Shown: positions 16,240 to 25,395, counted from the first letter of the stretch. The stretch: DNA of 50,911 nucleotides from Oligoflexus sp. (GCA_014377445.1 JACMPP010000005.1:1-50911), one strand, 5' to 3'. Numbers and translations are program-made. Notes: generated from the sequence alone by a model not told the origin.

Positions 16240-17799
16240 TTAGAGCTTGTCTTCGATAGGGAGATGGCTTAGGAACCACGCCGTCGTTCGCTTCCAAAAA
16301 CCGGATTCGGGTTCTTGATCGAGCGAGACGGATAGACCATCCTGTTTGCCTTTCCATTCGATCGTTTGATCGTCGGCCCCTCCCTCGCATTTACTCTTTG
16401 GACAAACGAGAGAAACTTTCCAGCTCGATTCTTCGCTCATACCCTCGGTAATGAAGCGCGTGATAACTTTGGCCAACGCCTTGCTCTGAATCATCATGCC
16501 ACTCTCGGTGTTGATATCGATCGAGCGGGCATCCAGGTTCATGCTGCCGATAAAAACATATTCGTCATCGATCACAAAGGTCTTGCTGTGCAGTCCGGCA
16601 CGACTCGCGTAGAGACCGCCAGGCTGCCTCGTCTTCACCATAACTTTTTTCATCCGCCACTCATAGAGCTCCGCCCCGCTGCCGAGAATCTCTCGCCGCT
16701 TCGACATATAGCCCGCATGAGCCAGCATTACGTCGTTGGATTGCAGCGAGTTCGTGAGAACCTTGATCTTGACGCCAGATTTGTCGAGCTTCCTGAAGAG
16801 ATTCAGGAGACGGGGAGGAGGAATGAAATAGGCTGATTCGACCAGAAAATTATTTTTAGGCATGGGCCATTTCATGATTTGATCTTCGAGGCCGGTTGCG
16901 TTTTTATCGTCAAGGTTAGGCGAATCCGCCATCGCTTCACAAGGGGCCCAGATGAGCTTTGATTTGTACTCTTCAATCATCTCCGGGCTCAAGGCTTTCA
17001 GAGTTTGATTGGCAAAGAGGGCTTCAGGGCTGTCGTTCCTTTCGATCTTGCGGTAAGCCCGAATCGCTTTCCACACATCGCCGCTCGCCTGATCCTTGTT
17101 TTTGAAACCAAAGACCTGCGCACTGTTCCAATACTCATCGAAGGTCGAGGAAAGTTTCCTGGTCACCGGTCCTGCGGCCAGGACGTCGAGATCCCGAAAG
17201 TTCTTGTTCTCCTTAAGGTCGAAATATTCGTCTCCGATGTTACGCCCGCCAATCACAGCGACTGTGTTATCGGCGATAAAGACTTTATTGTGCATGCGGC
17301 GATTCATATCGCTGAAGTCAAAAACCATCTGCAGGCCGCGTGCGATCGTGGAAAGTCCCTGGCTGTCAGAAGCACTGGGATTAAAAAGGCGAACTTCAAG
17401 CAAGGGATGACGATCGAGATCTTCTAAGAACTCCCTGTCGTCGCCAAGATTCATGTCATCAAGAAGCAGGCGCACACGAACACCCCGCTCGGCCGCATCG
17501 AGAATTTTTGAAAGGAGAGCCACACCCGTTTTATCGTGATGCCAGATGTAGTATTGAATATCGAGACTCGTCACAGCCGTGCTGGCAAGAGCCATCCGGG
17601 CATCGAAAGCTTCCGAACCTTCGATCAGGGGCAAAAAGCCTGAATCCTCACCCTTCTCACGATTCACCGCAAGTCTAAGCGGGGACGACTGGGACGGAAC
17701 CAGGGCCTGGGACCGACCGCCTTCGTTGCTGAAGGAATAGCTTACGCAGGCGAAATTAAAGGCGATGAGCAGGAAAAAGATGTTCAGGAACTTATTCAT
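16240..17799 (-). CDS. Phospholipase D family protein (cardiolipin synthase-like)
   Basis: A 519-residue secreted or membrane-anchored protein with two HKD motifs: HNKVFIADN (His170, Lys172, Asp177, followed by GGRNIGDEYF) and HSKTFVIDD (His404, Lys406, Asp411, followed by GSMNLDARS). This arrangement is typical of ClsC-like cardiolipin synthases, which join phospholipids at the inner membrane; a secreted phospholipase D is the alternative. ATG 17799 is chosen because it starts a signal-peptide-like segment (MNKFLNIFFLLIAF); ATG 17814 and 17874 are upstream options without ribosome sites. It is followed by the 15840-16223 gene in one operon. Confidence 0.88.
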   Translation of the reverse strand: MNKFLNIFFLLIAFNFACVSYSFSNEGGRSQALVPSQSSPLRLAVNREKGEDSGFLPLIEGSEAFDARMALASTAVTSLDIQYYIWHHDKTGVALLSKILDAAERGVRVRLLLDDMNLGDDREFLEDLDRHPLLEVRLFNPSASDSQGLSTIARGLQMVFDFSDMNRRMHNKVFIADNTVAVIGGRNIGDEYFDLKENKNFRDLDVLAAGPVTRKLSSTFDEYWNSAQVFGFKNKDQASGDVWKAIRAYRKIERNDSPEALFANQTLKALSPEMIEEYKSKLIWAPCEAMADSPNLDDKNATGLEDQIMKWPMPKNNFLVESAYFIPPPRLLNLFRKLDKSGVKIKVLTNSLQSNDVMLAHAGYMSKRREILGSGAELYEWRMKKVMVKTRQPGGLYASRAGLHSKTFVIDDEYVFIGSMNLDARSIDINTESGMMIQSKALAKVITRFITEGMSEESSWKVSLVCPKSKCEGGADDQTIEWKGKQDGLSVSLDQEPESGFWKRTTAWFLSHLPIEDKL

Positions 17800-18228
17800 T
17801 TGGGCTCGAGTCATCGCAATTTGAGGAGTTGGGGCGCCGCGCCACTTTTTCGGGCAAGCTTGTCCGCCGGACACCGTCCCATCCTAAGCAAAGCGAGACG
17901 CAAGAACCAGAGCTTTATCACAGCCCTCGCTCCAACTCCGTCATGTGTCAGATGAATTGAAAAAGATGAATTTCGCCTGGCTGAAGCTCGACAGGCCAAT
18001 GACTTCAGCCTCCCCGTGCGGAGAGGCTGTGAGCGAAGAATTGTTAGAAGAGCAGCGCTTCCGCTGAGGCCACGACCGAGCAAGGAAGCCCATGCCACGC
18101 TTGCGATAGGTCCTGCAGTGGTCGAACTTGACCTTTTCGATCTTGATAAATTTAACTACAGTTCAAAAGTGAGCACGGCTCGGTGAAGAACATACGCCAG
18201 CGACGTCACAAAAACATCAGGAGACCTT
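17800..18228. other. Divergent control region with overlapping hairpins
   Basis: No gene is recognised. Two hairpins share bases: GGCTGAAG (17979-17986) with CTTCAGCC (18003-18010), and CAGCCTC (18006-18012) with GAGGCTG (18023-18029). They cannot form together, so they could act as a switch in the leader of the leftward PLD-type gene. The right end serves the rightward gene at 18229. Confidence 0.35.
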
Positions 18229-18621
18229 ATGAAGGCTACAATACGCGCCCTAGGATTCGCCAGTTTGCTCATCAGCGCGCAGGCTTTTGCTGCCGAACCG
18301 ACAGCAACGTCGGGCGACAAGGTCGAGCATGGATTGGAGAACGTCAAGGAAGGCACAAAAGAAGTGGCGAAAGGCATTCAGACGACCGCTGAAGCGGCTG
18401 GCAAAACGGCGACGGAAGTCACGCAGACGGTGGGACGATCGATCAAGGCTGCAACCTGCCCTATCGTCGGCGATCGCAAAACCAAGCTTTATTATGCGAA
18501 GGACAGCAAGAGCTACCTGCAGATCCTGGACGGTCAGAAATATTTTGAGGACGATGACCGCTCTTGTTTTATGACGGAAGACGCCGCCCGTAATGACGGT
18601 TATGTGCGTTCAGCCAATTGA
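18229..18621 (+). CDS. Small periplasmic protein with Ada-like metal-binding-type domain
   Basis: A 130-residue protein: signal peptide (ending about AQAFA), a lysine/threonine/alanine helical stretch (about 28-75), then a compact C-terminal domain (CPIVGDRKTKLYY, RSCFMTEDAARNDGYVRSAN). The end resembles the Ada-type/nuclease-associated small fold in which a late Cys-Phe plus 'A..dGY' segment is conserved. The role is unknown; periplasmic location is inferred. ATG 18229 follows AGGAGACCTT, an excellent ribosome site. A strong hairpin follows the stop. Confidence 0.72.
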   Translation: MKATIRALGFASLLISAQAFAAEPTATSGDKVEHGLENVKEGTKEVAKGIQTTAEAAGKTATEVTQTVGRSIKAATCPIVGDRKTKLYYAKDSKSYLQILDGQKYFEDDDRSCFMTEDAARNDGYVRSAN

Positions 18622-18635
18622 TTGCCGGCTCTTGT

Positions 18636-18669
18636 GAAAAGGCCTGAATCGAAGGATTCGGGCCTTTTC
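18636..18669 (+). terminator. Strong hairpin after the 18229-18621 gene
   Basis: GAAAAGGCCTGAATC pairs with GATTCGGGCCTTTTC across GAAG (15-base arms with one wobble). The T residues are part of the stem's right arm. Confidence 0.75.
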
Positions 18670-18825
18670 ATGGGTGACGAATATTCTGATCGATCAGATG
18701 TTCGCGTCATGTCCAAGCTCAGGATGTTTTTTCGCATGCGCTGTCACGCTCGCAGCATCCTGGGTATTGATAAGCGGCATTAAACCAAATCGTCATGGGT
18801 AGATTGTGAAGAGAGGAGGTCCGGT

Positions 18826-19815
18826 CTAGCTGAGTTCCTCAACGTATTTCTGCTGCTCGCGCTTGATCTGCACCAGAAGATCGTTCCACTGCTCCCCTCC
18901 AATGTCGGCACTCAGGGCGATCTTGGTGGGTTTGCCCACCTGGGCTTGGTCCAGCCACTTTTCAATCTGCAGATGGAAGACTCCCGCTTTGCGTTCCATA
19001 TAGAGCCAGAGCTGAGTCTTCTGATCGCTATTCAGACAAAGCCATTTACCGGCGAAGCTGCGGCTTCCTATCTTCACAGATCTGGTTCGGGGTCTTATCG
19101 TGCCGTCACAGGGCACGCGACTCCGGATCCAACTGCCGAGACGCAGCACGGCCTCATCGTCCCGAAGGGATGGATCGAGCAGGGTCTTGAGATTCAGTGT
19201 GAGATGATACTGCAGGAGTTCGAGAATAAAATTGAGATCTCTGGCTTCGGGCGCTTCGCTGAGCCCCTTCACGATCGCCTGAAGCAGGTCCGAAACGCGG
19301 AGCCAGGTGAGATTCGCGACGAACGAACTTTTCTCTTCTTCACTCGCTTCGTCGTAGATCAGAAGGGTAAAGACGCGGGGCTGCATCTTGCCGAACAGAT
19401 CGTCCTCGAAAAAGGGATAGCCGCGGGCCTGACCTTTGGTGACCCTGGCACTTTCTTTACATTCGATAAGAAAATGGAAGCTCGTCTCGCTCGGCTTGGG
19501 CTTGATCTCGCTCCACTCTTCGGCATTTTGATCGAAGAGCCAGATGTCGGGCGCGAAAGCGATGCGTTTGTCCTCGATCCAGGCGTAACGTTTCTTGGAA
19601 ACCTTTTCGCCCAGCACGACCCCGTAGGCCTCGGGAAAGCGGGTATAGTATTCCTTCCCGTCGGCAGCGGACTGCTCCAAGGCGGCTTTGAAGAAGGCTT
19701 CGCTTCCTTTGGGACTGATTTGAAAAAATGTGGCGAGAATACCCGTTAGGAGATCCTCTTTGGCCCCGAGGCTTTGAACGTTAGCCAAGACCTGAGCAAA
19801 CAACTGCGCTGTCAT
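18826..19815 (-). CDS. PD-(D/E)XK nuclease-like protein
   Basis: A 329-residue cytosolic protein. An early helix KEDLLTGILATFF is followed by IAFAPDIWLFD and FHFLIECKES, spaced like the E...PD...ECK active site of PD-(D/E)XK nucleases. The remaining 200 residues are helical, with a beta segment (LWLYMERKAGVFHLQIEKW). It could be a restriction-like or DNA-repair nuclease; the fold call is from the motif only. ATG 19815 follows GAGGAAAG. No methylase or other defence gene is adjacent; the nearest DNA-acting gene is radD at 20313. Confidence 0.5.
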   Translation of the reverse strand: MTAQLFAQVLANVQSLGAKEDLLTGILATFFQISPKGSEAFFKAALEQSAADGKEYYTRFPEAYGVVLGEKVSKKRYAWIEDKRIAFAPDIWLFDQNAEEWSEIKPKPSETSFHFLIECKESARVTKGQARGYPFFEDDLFGKMQPRVFTLLIYDEASEEEKSSFVANLTWLRVSDLLQAIVKGLSEAPEARDLNFILELLQYHLTLNLKTLLDPSLRDDEAVLRLGSWIRSRVPCDGTIRPRTRSVKIGSRSFAGKWLCLNSDQKTQLWLYMERKAGVFHLQIEKWLDQAQVGKPTKIALSADIGGEQWNDLLVQIKREQQKYVEELS

Positions 19816-19998
19816 TAAATCTTTCCTCTCCCCTGAAGACCTCGGGCTTTCGACAGCCCGTCCGGGCCCGACTCTACCCGAAACAGGAAAGCCTTGAAAT
19901 AGAGGAAAGTTTTTGCGACATTGCTGAAGAGCGCGCTTCTTCTGGCAAAAGTCATTTTGGCGTCGATTAGTTTTTCACTGAAACTTGAGGGAGATGAT

Positions 19999-20103
19999 AT
20001 GGGTAAGAGTCAAGACGCGAAAAAAGAAACGAAAAAGGCACCGGCTAAGTCTGCTAAAGAAAAAAAGGCAGAGAAACAAGTCAAAAAAGCATCCAAAGAT
20101 TAA
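19999..20103 (+). CDS. 34-residue lysine/alanine-rich protein
   Basis: ATG 19999 follows GGGAGATGAT and gives a very basic protein of lysine, alanine, glutamate and serine (core KKETKKAPAKSAKEKKA) with no hydrophobic part. It resembles a histone-H1-like tail and may bind nucleic acid. A strong terminator begins 24 bases after the stop, so it looks like its own transcription unit. The frame extends upstream to 19921, but the ribosome site favours the short form. The function is unknown. Confidence 0.55.
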   Translation: MGKSQDAKKETKKAPAKSAKEKKAEKQVKKASKD

Positions 20104-20126
20104 TTTAGTCCTTCGAGACTCAATTG

Positions 20127-20168
20127 AAAAATCGCCATCCTTTACCCATGGGATGGCGATTTTTTTTA
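20127..20168 (+). terminator. Rho-independent terminator of the small basic protein gene
   Basis: ATCGCCATCC pairs with GGATGGCGAT across a TTTACCCATG loop and is followed by eight T residues; an A run on the left makes it work in both directions. Confidence 0.9.
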
Positions 20169-20312
20169 GGAATTTTTCCGGAATTCCTCAAAGAGAAAAA
20201 GTCTGGCTTTGCCCATGACGAAACTGTTGATTTTCCAGGCTCAAATCCACTAAGATCGCCCATGTTCAGACTCGGCCGTCCGGCATTCACATCTCAATAG
20301 AGTCGAAAATAA

Positions 20313-22034
20313 GTGTATCAACTTCGCCCTTATCAACAGATTGCTGTCGATTCGACCCTCCGCTACTTCCAAAAGCAGCGGGAGCCTGCTGTGCTAGTCC
20401 TGCCAACCGGAGCTGGTAAGAGCCTGGTGATCGCTGAGCTCGCCCGTATTGCCAGAGGCCGCGTCCTGGTCCTGGCGCACGTGAAGGAGTTGGTCGAGCA
20501 GAACCATGGCAAGTACGAAAGTTATGGGCTTGAGGCTGGGATTTATGCGGCTGGACTCGATCGCAAGGACAAGGGGTCCAAAGTGATCTTTGGCAGTATC
20601 CAGTCGGTGGCCAGGGCCGGCGATGACCTCTTCAAGAGTTTTTCGTTACTCGTCATTGACGAATGCCACCGCGTGTCGATGGAGGAGGACACGCAGTATG
20701 CCCTGGTGATCAAGCGACTGAGAGCCGTCAATCCCACAATCTGCATCCTGGGGCTCACCGCGACTCCCTATCGCCTCGGTATGGGATGGATTTATCAGTT
20801 CAGCCATCGGGGATTGATGCGGACGAGTGAGCCGCGCTTTTTCAAGAAATGCATCTATGATCTGACGCTCGGCTATATGATCAAGAGCAAATATCTCACG
20901 CCACCTATCAAGATCGATTCGCCCGTGGCGGGCTATGACTTTTCAAGCCTGAAGCTCAGGGGGGATAGCTTTGCGCTGAAGGAGGTCGAGCACATCCTCA
21001 AGGATCAGGGCCGCATCACCCCGGGGATCATCGCCAATATCGTGGAGATGGCCAGGGATCGGCAGGCCGTAATGATCTTTACCGCCTCGGTTCGCCATGC
21101 CGAAGAAATCATGACTCATCTCCCGCCCGATGAATCCGCTCTGGTCTTGGGCGAAACAGCAGGCAACGAACGCGACGCGATTATCAAACGCTTTAAAGAT
21201 CGCCAAATCAAATACCTCGTCAATGTCTCGGTCCTGACCACCGGCTTCGATGCGCCGCATGTGGATCTGATCGCCATCCTCCGTCCGACCGAATCCGTGG
21301 CTCTTTATCAGCAGATCGTCGGGCGCGGGCTTCGCCTGGCAGAGGGCAAGACCGACTGTTTGATTTTGGATTACACCGGCATTGGACACGACATATTCAG
21401 CCCTGAGATCGACGAGGACAAACCCTCGGCCGATTCCGTTCCGGTCGTCGTGACTTGTCCGGACTGTGGTCACCAAAATGATTTTTGGGGCCTCGTGGAT
21501 CCGGATGGAGAGCTGGTCGAACATTTTGGTCGTAAATGCCGTGGGGCGAAGGAGGATCCTGCGACTCTGAAGGTGATTCCCTGCAACTTTCGTTTTCGCT
21601 TCAAGCGCTGCGCTCAATGCGGCAGCGAAAATGATATCGCAGCGCGGATTTGCAATTCCTGTCAGGCGACGCTGGTTGACAACGACAAGAAGTTAAAAGA
21701 AGCGATGTCGCTGAAGGATGCCCACGTAATGCGTCCCGACTCGATGCATTTTGAGAAGACTTACGATAAGAAGGGGCAGGCCCGGATCGAGGTCAAATAC
21801 TATGACTACGACGGCGAATCCCTTCGTGAGTTCTTCTACATGAACGCCCCGAGCGATTATCGCGCGTTCTACTACAACTTCATGCGCATGCATCTCAGAA
21901 TTCCCGAAGCGAAGGTGGCGATCGAGAGCGCCGACGATGTCCTCAGGCAGAAGGATCTCTTTCGTATGCCGATGTTTGTGATCGCCCGAAAGAAGACCTA
22001 TTACTGGGAGGTTCGTGAGAAAATTTTCGAATAG
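20313..22034 (+). CDS. radD: RadD-like DEAD/DEAH-box helicase (DNA repair)
   Basis: A 573-residue protein matching E. coli RadD (YejH, 586) along its length. Walker A PTGAGKS (residues 31-37), DECH (116-119), LTATPYRLG, the closing helicase block TTGFDAPHVDL and QQIVGRGLRL, then two zinc-ribbon-like cysteine clusters (CPDCG, and CAQCG with CNSCQ), ending QWEVREK-type YWEVREKIF. RadD helps process crossover and damaged replication structures. The start is GTG 20313 with no clear ribosome site; the next residues YQLRPYQQ fit the family's N-terminus exactly. Cytosolic, apparently monocistronic. Confidence 0.95.
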   Translation: MYQLRPYQQIAVDSTLRYFQKQREPAVLVLPTGAGKSLVIAELARIARGRVLVLAHVKELVEQNHGKYESYGLEAGIYAAGLDRKDKGSKVIFGSIQSVARAGDDLFKSFSLLVIDECHRVSMEEDTQYALVIKRLRAVNPTICILGLTATPYRLGMGWIYQFSHRGLMRTSEPRFFKKCIYDLTLGYMIKSKYLTPPIKIDSPVAGYDFSSLKLRGDSFALKEVEHILKDQGRITPGIIANIVEMARDRQAVMIFTASVRHAEEIMTHLPPDESALVLGETAGNERDAIIKRFKDRQIKYLVNVSVLTTGFDAPHVDLIAILRPTESVALYQQIVGRGLRLAEGKTDCLILDYTGIGHDIFSPEIDEDKPSADSVPVVVTCPDCGHQNDFWGLVDPDGELVEHFGRKCRGAKEDPATLKVIPCNFRFRFKRCAQCGSENDIAARICNSCQATLVDNDKKLKEAMSLKDAHVMRPDSMHFEKTYDKKGQARIEVKYYDYDGESLREFFYMNAPSDYRAFYYNFMRMHLRIPEAKVAIESADDVLRQKDLFRMPMFVIARKKTYYWEVREKIFE

Positions 22035-22154
22035 ACGACACGTATGTCTGGAGATTGATGGGTCGGCTGAAAATTGATGGGACCGAGGTCTTCTAAGACC
22101 TGTGGGATTAGGGTAGAATACATCTAAATCCCCACAATTTATCTTAGGTGCTGA

Positions 22155-22457
22155 ATGTCAAAACTCTTGGCTCGCCTTTGCTCTGTCCTGGAACGTGAAG
22201 TCCTGAGCGTCTGGATCATTGTCCTCTCCCTTGGGATTAACATCCTTGCCTGGGTTGTCCCAAGAGGCAGCTATCAGAATCCAAGTCATGATCCCCTCGG
22301 TGTCGCATCGTTTCTCAATTCCGTCCTGAGCGATGGCCTTTGGCTTTATTACTTCTGGCACGCAGTAATTATCGGAACGGTTGCCGTGATCGCCTACTCT
22401 CTTTTCAAGATCTGGACTCTCGGCATGACTCATATTGTCGACCGTTGCGATCTTTGA
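22155..22457 (+). CDS. Small two-segment membrane protein, unknown
   Basis: A 100-residue protein with two hydrophobic segments (about 17-36, VLSVWIIVLSLGINILAWVV, and 63-86, around LWLYYFWHAVIIG). The start ATG 22155 has AGGTG six bases upstream. The 120 bp between radD and this gene hold two hairpins: AGGTCTT-CT-AAGACCT at 22086-22101 and TGTGG-GATT pairing with AATC-CCCACA at 22101-22136. These may end the radD transcript. No family is recognised. Confidence 0.55.
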   Translation: MSKLLARLCSVLEREVLSVWIIVLSLGINILAWVVPRGSYQNPSHDPLGVASFLNSVLSDGLWLYYFWHAVIIGTVAVIAYSLFKIWTLGMTHIVDRCDL

Positions 22458-22911
22458 TCGAAGTTGAAATCACTTGCCTCGTCTTGTGTATACGATGCGA
22501 AGGCGATAAGGATTCTCACTACATTCGCCTAGCACTCCCCTTTCTTCCTCCTTTGGCAGATTTCCCAAGATTTGCTTATATAATCCGATAGCTTAATCAT
22601 GAGTTACCAAATGTTCCCCGCGCACGTTGAGCCAAAGAGGAGCCTCCTGCTTCGAAATTGGGCAAATCGCCGGATCGGAACATTTTCAAAAAATTTCGTC
22701 AAAATATCCTCAAAAGCCCTAAAACTCGCGCTGTGAGCCAGGCGGCCAAGCCCTATTTTATTAAATAAATAGCTCGTTTGGACCCATTGCTGGGGCAAGA
22801 TACGTAAATCGGAGATTCGACATTATCGACTTCGAAGAACCGATATCTGTTGCTGCCGATTGAAGGATTGTATATCCCCGAAGTAGGGATTTTTTTTACA
22901 AAGGGAAACTC
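22458..22911. other. 454-bp gap with long leader of the outer-membrane protein gene
   Basis: No gene is recognised on either strand. The right end is the leader of the highly biased gene at 22912. A small stem, ATCCC (22874-22878) with GGGAT (22886-22890), is followed by eight T residues and then directly by the ribosome site AAAGGGAAACTC. Confidence 0.4.
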
Positions 22912-24054
22912 ATGAAAGCCTCAAAATTAGTCAGCTTGTTTATCGTCCTAGGCGCCACTTCTGCACAGGCTGCTGAGAGCGATCTCTACCCCGTGAACAC
23001 CACAGTCAGAGACTACGCGAAACGTGATCGCTTGCTGATCGGTGGACTCGACTACGTATCTCCTTCACAATTGCACGAGAACGCCGGCCTCCGCGCTCGT
23101 CTCGAAGGCGAAACACAAGTCAGCCAACTCCGTAAAAATGGCGTTGGATCTGATCTTCAAGATCCATCTATCAACGCTGCTGTTGTATACGGCTGGCAGG
23201 ATCTTACTTTCGGTGTTAACGGTGGCTACTCGGACGCTCAAAACCGTAGTACAGACGTGAACGACAACAAAGAACACTATAAAGTTCAACGTGTGAATCC
23301 AGAGATCGCTTACACATTCGGTCAGTACTTCACCATCGGTGGCGGCGCTGAAATGTCGACTTTGCGAGTTAAGGAAACTTACGCGAACGAAAACAATTTC
23401 CGCTTTGACTACACACGTGCCATCGCCGGTCTTTCTTACCACGAGCCAGCATTCGAAATCGGCCTTGCGTATACATCGGAAGTTCAAGCAAACGACACTC
23501 TTGTAGCCGGCGCAGTTCGCCCAGCTTTGACTGGCGCCATCGCTGCTCCTTCGTTGAGCCTCACAGCTCTGCCAAGAGTTGACTCGATCAACGAGCGCGC
23601 TGTTTACCTGCCATCGACTGGTACGATCTTCGCTCGCGGTAACTTGACAGACAATTTCAGTCTCGCAAGTTCTGTATCGATGGCTCGTTACGACGGTAAC
23701 GTCCAAGGTGCCGTTCACTTGTTCGAGCAATACAAAAGCTCTGACCGTTTGGCTGCCAAAGTCGTTGCTACCTACTGGACAGACGCTCGTTCACGCATCT
23801 CGGCAGCTGCTGAGTTCAAAGGCGGAGCTTCTACAGAAATCGGCGCTGAAGAATCAGGTCTGGGCTACCGTTTGGCTAACCTTTACGGTGGATCACTCGA
23901 AGGTATCCTCGCGATCAACCGCACAGCTTACCTCGGTTTGAACTACAGCCTTATGCGCGGCGAACGTAACGATACAGTCACAGAAGACAACACACGCTAC
24001 ACAGCGCGTGAAACTTCACAAAAATACACAGGTTCTGTAACTGTTAAACTCTAA
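22912..24054 (+). CDS. Outer-membrane beta-barrel protein, highly expressed type
   Basis: A 380-residue protein with a signal peptide ending SAQA. The rest alternates polar and hydrophobic residues in beta-barrel style (LTFGVNGGYSD, FTIGGGAEMSTLRV, FEIGLAYTSEV, AYLGLNYSLMRG) and ends in TGSVTVKL. Codon use is strongly biased (TCT, GCT, CGT, AAC, CTC, TAC), far more than its neighbours, which suggests very high expression. It is therefore likely a major surface protein or porin-like barrel; no named family is recognised. ATG 22912 follows AAAGGG. It ends with a strong terminator. Confidence 0.82.
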   Translation: MKASKLVSLFIVLGATSAQAAESDLYPVNTTVRDYAKRDRLLIGGLDYVSPSQLHENAGLRARLEGETQVSQLRKNGVGSDLQDPSINAAVVYGWQDLTFGVNGGYSDAQNRSTDVNDNKEHYKVQRVNPEIAYTFGQYFTIGGGAEMSTLRVKETYANENNFRFDYTRAIAGLSYHEPAFEIGLAYTSEVQANDTLVAGAVRPALTGAIAAPSLSLTALPRVDSINERAVYLPSTGTIFARGNLTDNFSLASSVSMARYDGNVQGAVHLFEQYKSSDRLAAKVVATYWTDARSRISAAAEFKGGASTEIGAEESGLGYRLANLYGGSLEGILAINRTAYLGLNYSLMRGERNDTVTEDNTRYTARETSQKYTGSVTVKL

Positions 24055-24111
24055 GCCTTAGGCTTTTGGTAAGACGAAGCAGATCATGTGCTTGAAAGTG
24101 TAAGTTTTCAT

Positions 24112-24153
24112 AAAAAAAGAGTGCAGAGGCCCGAGAGCTTCTGCACTTTTTTT
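24112..24153 (+). terminator. Rho-independent terminator of the outer-membrane protein gene
   Basis: GTGCAGA (24121-24127) pairs with TCTGCAC (24140-24146); an A run precedes and TTTTTTTG follows. It also lies just past the end of the converging ThrE-type gene and may serve both. Confidence 0.88.
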
Positions 24154-24171
24154 GTTTGATGTTCCGTGTCT

Positions 24172-25395
24172 TCAAAGGCTTCGGCGCGGCGGAACCACAG
24201 CGTTGCCGAAGAACAGACCGGCGACGAGCGAGATCGCGATGATGATCACCGAGAAGCTGGTCTGAACCGTATCCATCACATTGTTCTGAAACATCGACGT
24301 CATCCCCCGGTAATTGATCGATCCCGGGACGATGAGAATAATACCGGGGAGGAGAGTGATGAGACTGGGCCTTCGCATCAGACGAGCCAGACCATTGGAT
24401 ATCAAGGCCACCAGCGCTCCGGTGACAAAGAAAGAAAGTTCGGTCCCCAGACGCTCGGAACCGAAACGCGCAACGGTGTAAGCCATCACGGAGACGATGA
24501 AAGCGGAGAGAGCCTGCTTGGGACGCACGCGAAAGAGGATGATAAACCCGATGGCAAGTCCGATCACACCAAACACCTCCGTCCAGGCCGGCAGCGCAAC
24601 ATGAGTGATCTCCGGCACAGTCAGATGCGTGCTGTTGGTCATAAATTTTTTGGTGATGGCGATACTAAAGACCAGCTTGAGGAGATCTCCGGTCGCACCG
24701 GCGAGGCGCGCGGTGCCCGCAATCAGGTTGCGGGTGGACAGTTCGACGAAGGCGATGATCAGAGTTAGCCCTGGCAAAAGGACGACTATGCTGGCGAGGA
24801 TAACAAGGTCGGGCGAGAGACTGGGAAACTCCCGGCTGAGGAGAATGGACGACACCGTGGCAAAGGCGGAGGCCATCCCGGCGAAGAGCTGATCAAAGAT
24901 CGAAAAACGCCTCCCTAAAACGTCGAAAGCGCCGATAATGACCCCAAGGACCGCTGCCGCGATAAAATCCGCGAGGGAGCCTTTTAAAGCGGTTACAAAG
25001 CCAGCGGAGGCCAATGCATAGGAGCAGATCTGCAGAAGAGCGTGATAATCATCCCTTTGCCGGTTGATCTCTCCGATGCGCGCCGTGCCTTCGGCAAGAC
25101 TCAATTGACCTGCAAGCACGGCATCAGCCGCTTCATCGATCTTGCTGAGCTTCGAAAGGTCGATGCCCCCCGGCTTGAAGCGAATGACGATGCTGCGATG
25201 GTCGCCATCTTCGCTGAAGGACCCGACCAGACCCGTAGGAAATGCGAGATATTGATTCCCGAGGCCAAGGCCTTTCCCGGCACTGCTCAAGGCTCTCTCA
25301 AGATGATGAGCGGCTGCCCCGCAGCCTTGAAGCGATCTTGCCAGGAGAAGGATGAAATCAACTTTTTCATTGAGCTTGGCATCGATTCTTATCAT
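24172..25395 (-). CDS. Threonine/serine exporter family protein (ThrE-like)
   Basis: A 407-residue membrane protein of the ThrE type. The N-terminal soluble part (about 1-130) includes LLLARSLQGCGAAAHHLERAL and FPTGLVGSF, then about ten hydrophobic segments in two groups of five (ThrE N-terminal and DUF3815-like halves fused). The family exports threonine and serine using the proton gradient. ATG 25395 follows AGGAA. It stands alone, converging with the outer-membrane protein gene. Substrate is inferred from the family. Confidence 0.85.
   Translation of the reverse strand: MIRIDAKLNEKVDFILLLARSLQGCGAAAHHLERALSSAGKGLGLGNQYLAFPTGLVGSFSEDGDHRSIVIRFKPGGIDLSKLSKIDEAADAVLAGQLSLAEGTARIGEINRQRDDYHALLQICSYALASAGFVTALKGSLADFIAAAVLGVIIGAFDVLGRRFSIFDQLFAGMASAFATVSSILLSREFPSLSPDLVILASIVVLLPGLTLIIAFVELSTRNLIAGTARLAGATGDLLKLVFSIAITKKFMTNSTHLTVPEITHVALPAWTEVFGVIGLAIGFIILFRVRPKQALSAFIVSVMAYTVARFGSERLGTELSFFVTGALVALISNGLARLMRRPSLITLLPGIILIVPGSINYRGMTSMFQNNVMDTVQTSFSVIIIAISLVAGLFFGNAVVPPRRSL

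Noticed and set aside
17811..18098. 95-residue minus-strand frame upstream of the PLD-type gene
   Set aside because: No ribosome site, composition unlike real proteins here, and it covers the overlapping hairpins; more likely leader sequence.
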